A stretch of 64,000 nt of DNA from an uncultured Poribacteria bacterium (lineage in GTDB: Bacteria; Poribacteria; WGA-4E; WGA-3G), in contig OX638316.1 of the NCBI GenBank assembly GCA_951812525.1, positions 496,001 through 560,000 on the forward strand, read 5' to 3'. The position numbers and the translations under genes were made by a program. The notes under the pieces are model-generated. The model was given only the letters and a program-made list of their open reading frames with translations, had not been told where the DNA came from and searched no databases. Shown piece after piece: positions 61,804 through 64,000 of the stretch (the first letter of the stretch is position 1; the number at the start of each line of letters is the position of its first letter).

Positions 61804-63726
61804 CTACGGATAAAATTGATACATTGTGGTGTTCAAAAGGATATTTAGAAGACTCCACGTACTGCCCATTAGATAATCACCGAGGACTAACCCCAAAAAG
61901 AATGGGATCACGCGGCGATAACTCTGGATACCGCCGTGTCGGAGGATGATCCATTTTAACGTCAGGGCAATCAATAGTGGAATCCAGAGATCGGACATCT
62001 CTTGGTTGCTCGCCATGACATAGCCGAGTGGATGCAAGGGTAGCCAGAAGAATTTTATCCTTAGGTAGGTAAGCACCATCATCACAGAAAAGCCGATGCC
62101 GATGAATATTACACCGAGCCAATCCGTATCAAGTGGGTAGGTAATCCAGTTGGTTAGCCGTCCGAAGTATTCTCTACCATAGCCGAGTGCCCACGGTCCA
62201 AAGTAGCCTGAATCCGCCCCGAATTGATAATAGAGATGCAGTTGTACCCAAAAAGCGACAAGCCCGCCGAAAACAGTGGCGATGATGAGCGTTAAGAGCA
62301 TACGACGTTGGTTAATATTAGCGACTTCAGCGATTTTAAAAGCTTCCAGTTGATGCGGCATCTGTTGTGGACGGTAATCTCGATTGAAAAAGCAGACGGA
62401 AAGTGCTGTCAAGTTCTGTGCGCCGATACGGTGTGTCCCCAGAATCGTGTTCAAGATGTACCGAGGTGCTTGCCAATGATAGGCGTGAACAAATATACCT
62501 GATTCTGCCCGGATACGCGTTGTTACCAAAGGTGTTATGAGAAATAGGATGGCGAAAGTGAAGGCAAGCCAAGGTGCCATGCCCGCCTTGTAGAGAAGAA
62601 ACGCAAACAGCAGGATACCCAAAACAAAACCCCACACAGCAACCCGATACGGCATCGGTTCATCGTTCTGTTCGCTCGGAGGTTCACGCCCACTGGATGG
62701 TAGCACACTTCTCAAAACGCTTACAAAATGTCGTTTGCCAGTCCAGCCGAAGAAAAAACAGAGTCCCACAAAAGCACCGATTGTCTGCTCATTAAGATAG
62801 GGGAAACGAGGGATGCTACTCCACCCGACCGCTTTGGCTAAAGCGACTTCGTTCCGATAGATAAAATAGAAAAATGTTGTGGAAAAAAGGATATCCAACG
62901 GCATAAGGAACATAAGTCCGATGGCAAATGGGTAGAAAGCGGTGATGATGGTACCATAGAGGCTGAAAGGGGCTTCCTGAAACGAGAAAAAACGGCGTGT
63001 CACTGGAATGTGCGGAATTACGGGGTAGAGATGACTCAGCCCATTGAACAAGCTAATACTGGCGGCAATTGCGAAACCGATCCACATCCGCTTATTTCGG
63101 AAAAAGCCCGATGCCGGATTCGTCATTGCAAGGGGAAGTTGAATAATCGGGAAGGTGAGACGTTCACGCTGGGACCACTGCCGACGGAGAATCGTGTTGA
63201 GACACATGAAGATGAACGCTATCACTGTAAATAGCAACAACCACGCCCCTACCACGGGTATCCAAACCTGTAAGTGGTGTGGACGATACAGACTCGACTC
63301 TCCAAGATAGTAGCCGCGGAGGGCATCTCTATCCGAAACAGTGAGCCATTGCGGAAGATGATGCCAAAATAGTTCCCGCCATTCGTTCTCTTCTGTTGCA
63401 AACCAGAAACTATGTCCGAGGACAGACAGGACCGCTTGCAAAATATCGCATCCAGCGAGTGAAGTGGCGAAACTGAGTGTCACATAGAGGAGTAAGAGTT
63501 CCCCCTGCTTGAGGGCAAAATTACTGCTTAGGAGACGAATGACCGCGTTAATCAGCATCACCGCAGTGAGGATGAAAATGACATTGGATAGGGGAACTAC
63601 CCACGTTGGAAAGGTATAACGGACTATTTCCATCTGGATGAGGAAATAGCAGTTGATGGGTGCGCTAACGGCAAAAATGCATAGGATGCGCCATGTTAAG
63701 GCACGCTGTTGTGGGGGAGAAGTCAA
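61804..63726 (-). CDS. Large polytopic membrane protein (DUF6785-like)
   Basis: A 640-residue membrane protein with about 14 hydrophobic segments, opening L-T-W-R-I-L-C-I-F and containing S-L-A-G-C-D-I-L-Q-A-V near residue 90, a polar loop about residues 110-150, and Q-R-E-R-L-T-F-P-I-I-Q-L near 192. It resembles the DUF6785/DUF6784 proteins of Planctomycetes- and Poribacteria-like genomes, which look like transporter folds, but no solute is known. It converges with archease, leaving 10 bases. Confidence 0.78.
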   Translation of the reverse strand: MTSPPQQRALTWRILCIFAVSAPINCYFLIQMEIVRYTFPTWVVPLSNVIFILTAVMLINAVIRLLSSNFALKQGELLLLYVTLSFATSLAGCDILQAVLSVLGHSFWFATEENEWRELFWHHLPQWLTVSDRDALRGYYLGESSLYRPHHLQVWIPVVGAWLLLFTVIAFIFMCLNTILRRQWSQRERLTFPIIQLPLAMTNPASGFFRNKRMWIGFAIAASISLFNGLSHLYPVIPHIPVTRRFFSFQEAPFSLYGTIITAFYPFAIGLMFLMPLDILFSTTFFYFIYRNEVALAKAVGWSSIPRFPYLNEQTIGAFVGLCFFFGWTGKRHFVSVLRSVLPSSGREPPSEQNDEPMPYRVAVWGFVLGILLFAFLLYKAGMAPWLAFTFAILFLITPLVTTRIRAESGIFVHAYHWQAPRYILNTILGTHRIGAQNLTALSVCFFNRDYRPQQMPHQLEAFKIAEVANINQRRMLLTLIIATVFGGLVAFWVQLHLYYQFGADSGYFGPWALGYGREYFGRLTNWITYPLDTDWLGVIFIGIGFSVMMVLTYLRIKFFWLPLHPLGYVMASNQEMSDLWIPLLIALTLKWIILRHGGIQSYRRVIPFFLGLVLGDYLMGSTWSLLNILLNTTMYQFYP

Positions 63727-63811
63727 ATCAATATGCCCCTGTTAAATCTATAGGATGTCCCCTCGATTGTAGCAGACATGCGATGCATACACAAGTGAAT
63801 TATGGACATAG

Positions 63812-63996
63812 CTAGGGTCATTTAGTTTTAAGAAATAAGTTTACCTATGTGAAGGATTTCTGTTGATGGATGCCCGAATTTATTCGGGTTGCGTGTATTG
63901 TCCCGAACAAGAATGTAATACAAGGAATGGATTTCGTCTATCCCCAGACGAAATCCGGGCGTCCGGATATAAATTATTGGAAAACTAAATGCCCCC
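63812..63996. repeat. MITE-like element with terminal inverted repeats
   Basis: Ends gggtcatttagtttt (63815-63829) and aaaactaaatgccccc (63981-63996) match as an inverted repeat over 14 of 15 bases. Inside are two perfect hairpins: cccgaat / attcggg (63873-63888) and ggatttcgtct / agacgaaatcc (63929-63956). No gene is present. A sister left end lies at 59995-60012. Confidence 0.75.
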
Positions 63997-64000
63997 GGGA

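Overview
The window looks like a contig from an uncultured Gram-negative bacterium, most probably a member of Candidatus Poribacteria or a close relative. This is inferred from gene content, not from a marker-gene tree. The signs are three phytanoyl-CoA dioxygenase-type (PhyH) proteins, three mandelate racemase/muconate lactonizing (enolase-superfamily) dehydratases, two formylglycine sulfatases, several lipoproteins, a TonB-dependent receptor, a PorV/PorQ-type outer-membrane protein with a FlgD-Ig-tailed surface protein, and intergenic DNA crowded with short palindromic repeats. No rRNA, tRNA or CRISPR array was seen.

Layout. 1-9 kb: DUF4268-like protein, 2H phosphoesterase, GT39-type glycosyltransferase, orphan HigA-like antitoxin, surface protein plus PorV-like porin, sulfatase. 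9-10.4 kb: toxin/antitoxin pair followed by a TOPRIM-like gene. 10.4-18.9 kb: a MITE-like repeat, fused glycyl-tRNA synthetase, a 1285-residue HEAT-repeat lipoprotein, NIPSNAP and PhyH proteins. 18.9-28.5 kb: galactonate-dehydratase-like enzyme, sulfatase, glycerate kinase, PhyH, amidohydrolase, ABC-2 permease, YjjX-type NTPase, zinc alcohol dehydrogenase. 28.6-33 kb: a minus-strand cluster of a B12-binding radical SAM selenoprotein, DUF169 protein and SDR, behind an N,N-dimethylformamidase-like gene. 33-43 kb: PhyH, TonB receptor, 2,3-diketogulonate-reductase-like enzyme, Gfo/Idh/MocA oxidoreductase, FAH-family hydrolase, TIG-domain lipoprotein, GH13 enzyme. 43-45 kb: two paralogous Met/Asp-rich lipoproteins, one with two cytochrome-P460-like CxxCH domains. 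45-59.8 kb: TPR protein, SurA-like chaperone, rhamnonate-dehydratase-like enzyme, TrpD-like transferase, second galactonate-dehydratase-like enzyme, sialate O-acetylesterase, RecD2, threonine synthase, an unknown protein, HpcH/HpaI aldolase. 59.8-61.3 kb: a nearly gene-free stretch of hairpins and G-rich tandem repeats. 61.3-64 kb: archease, a DUF6785-like membrane protein and a terminal inverted-repeat element.

Together the metabolic genes fit uptake and breakdown of sulfated or acetylated polysaccharides and sugar acids: sulfatases, esterase and GH13, then dehydratases, dehydrogenases, aldolase or FAH hydrolase, and glycerate kinase. They are scattered rather than held in one operon.

The most notable single observation is a hidden selenoprotein. 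The radical SAM frame stops at a TGA (30213-30215) directly after a Cys codon. Reading through it gives Cys-Sec-Ala-Glu-Pro and ten more residues before TAA, which is the tail of the CUAEP-type radical SAM selenoproteins. Other points of interest are an intergenic repeat inserted in frame in recD2, a toxin-antitoxin-TOPRIM trio, two copies of a cloverleaf-like MITE, and a set of probable leaderless promoters.
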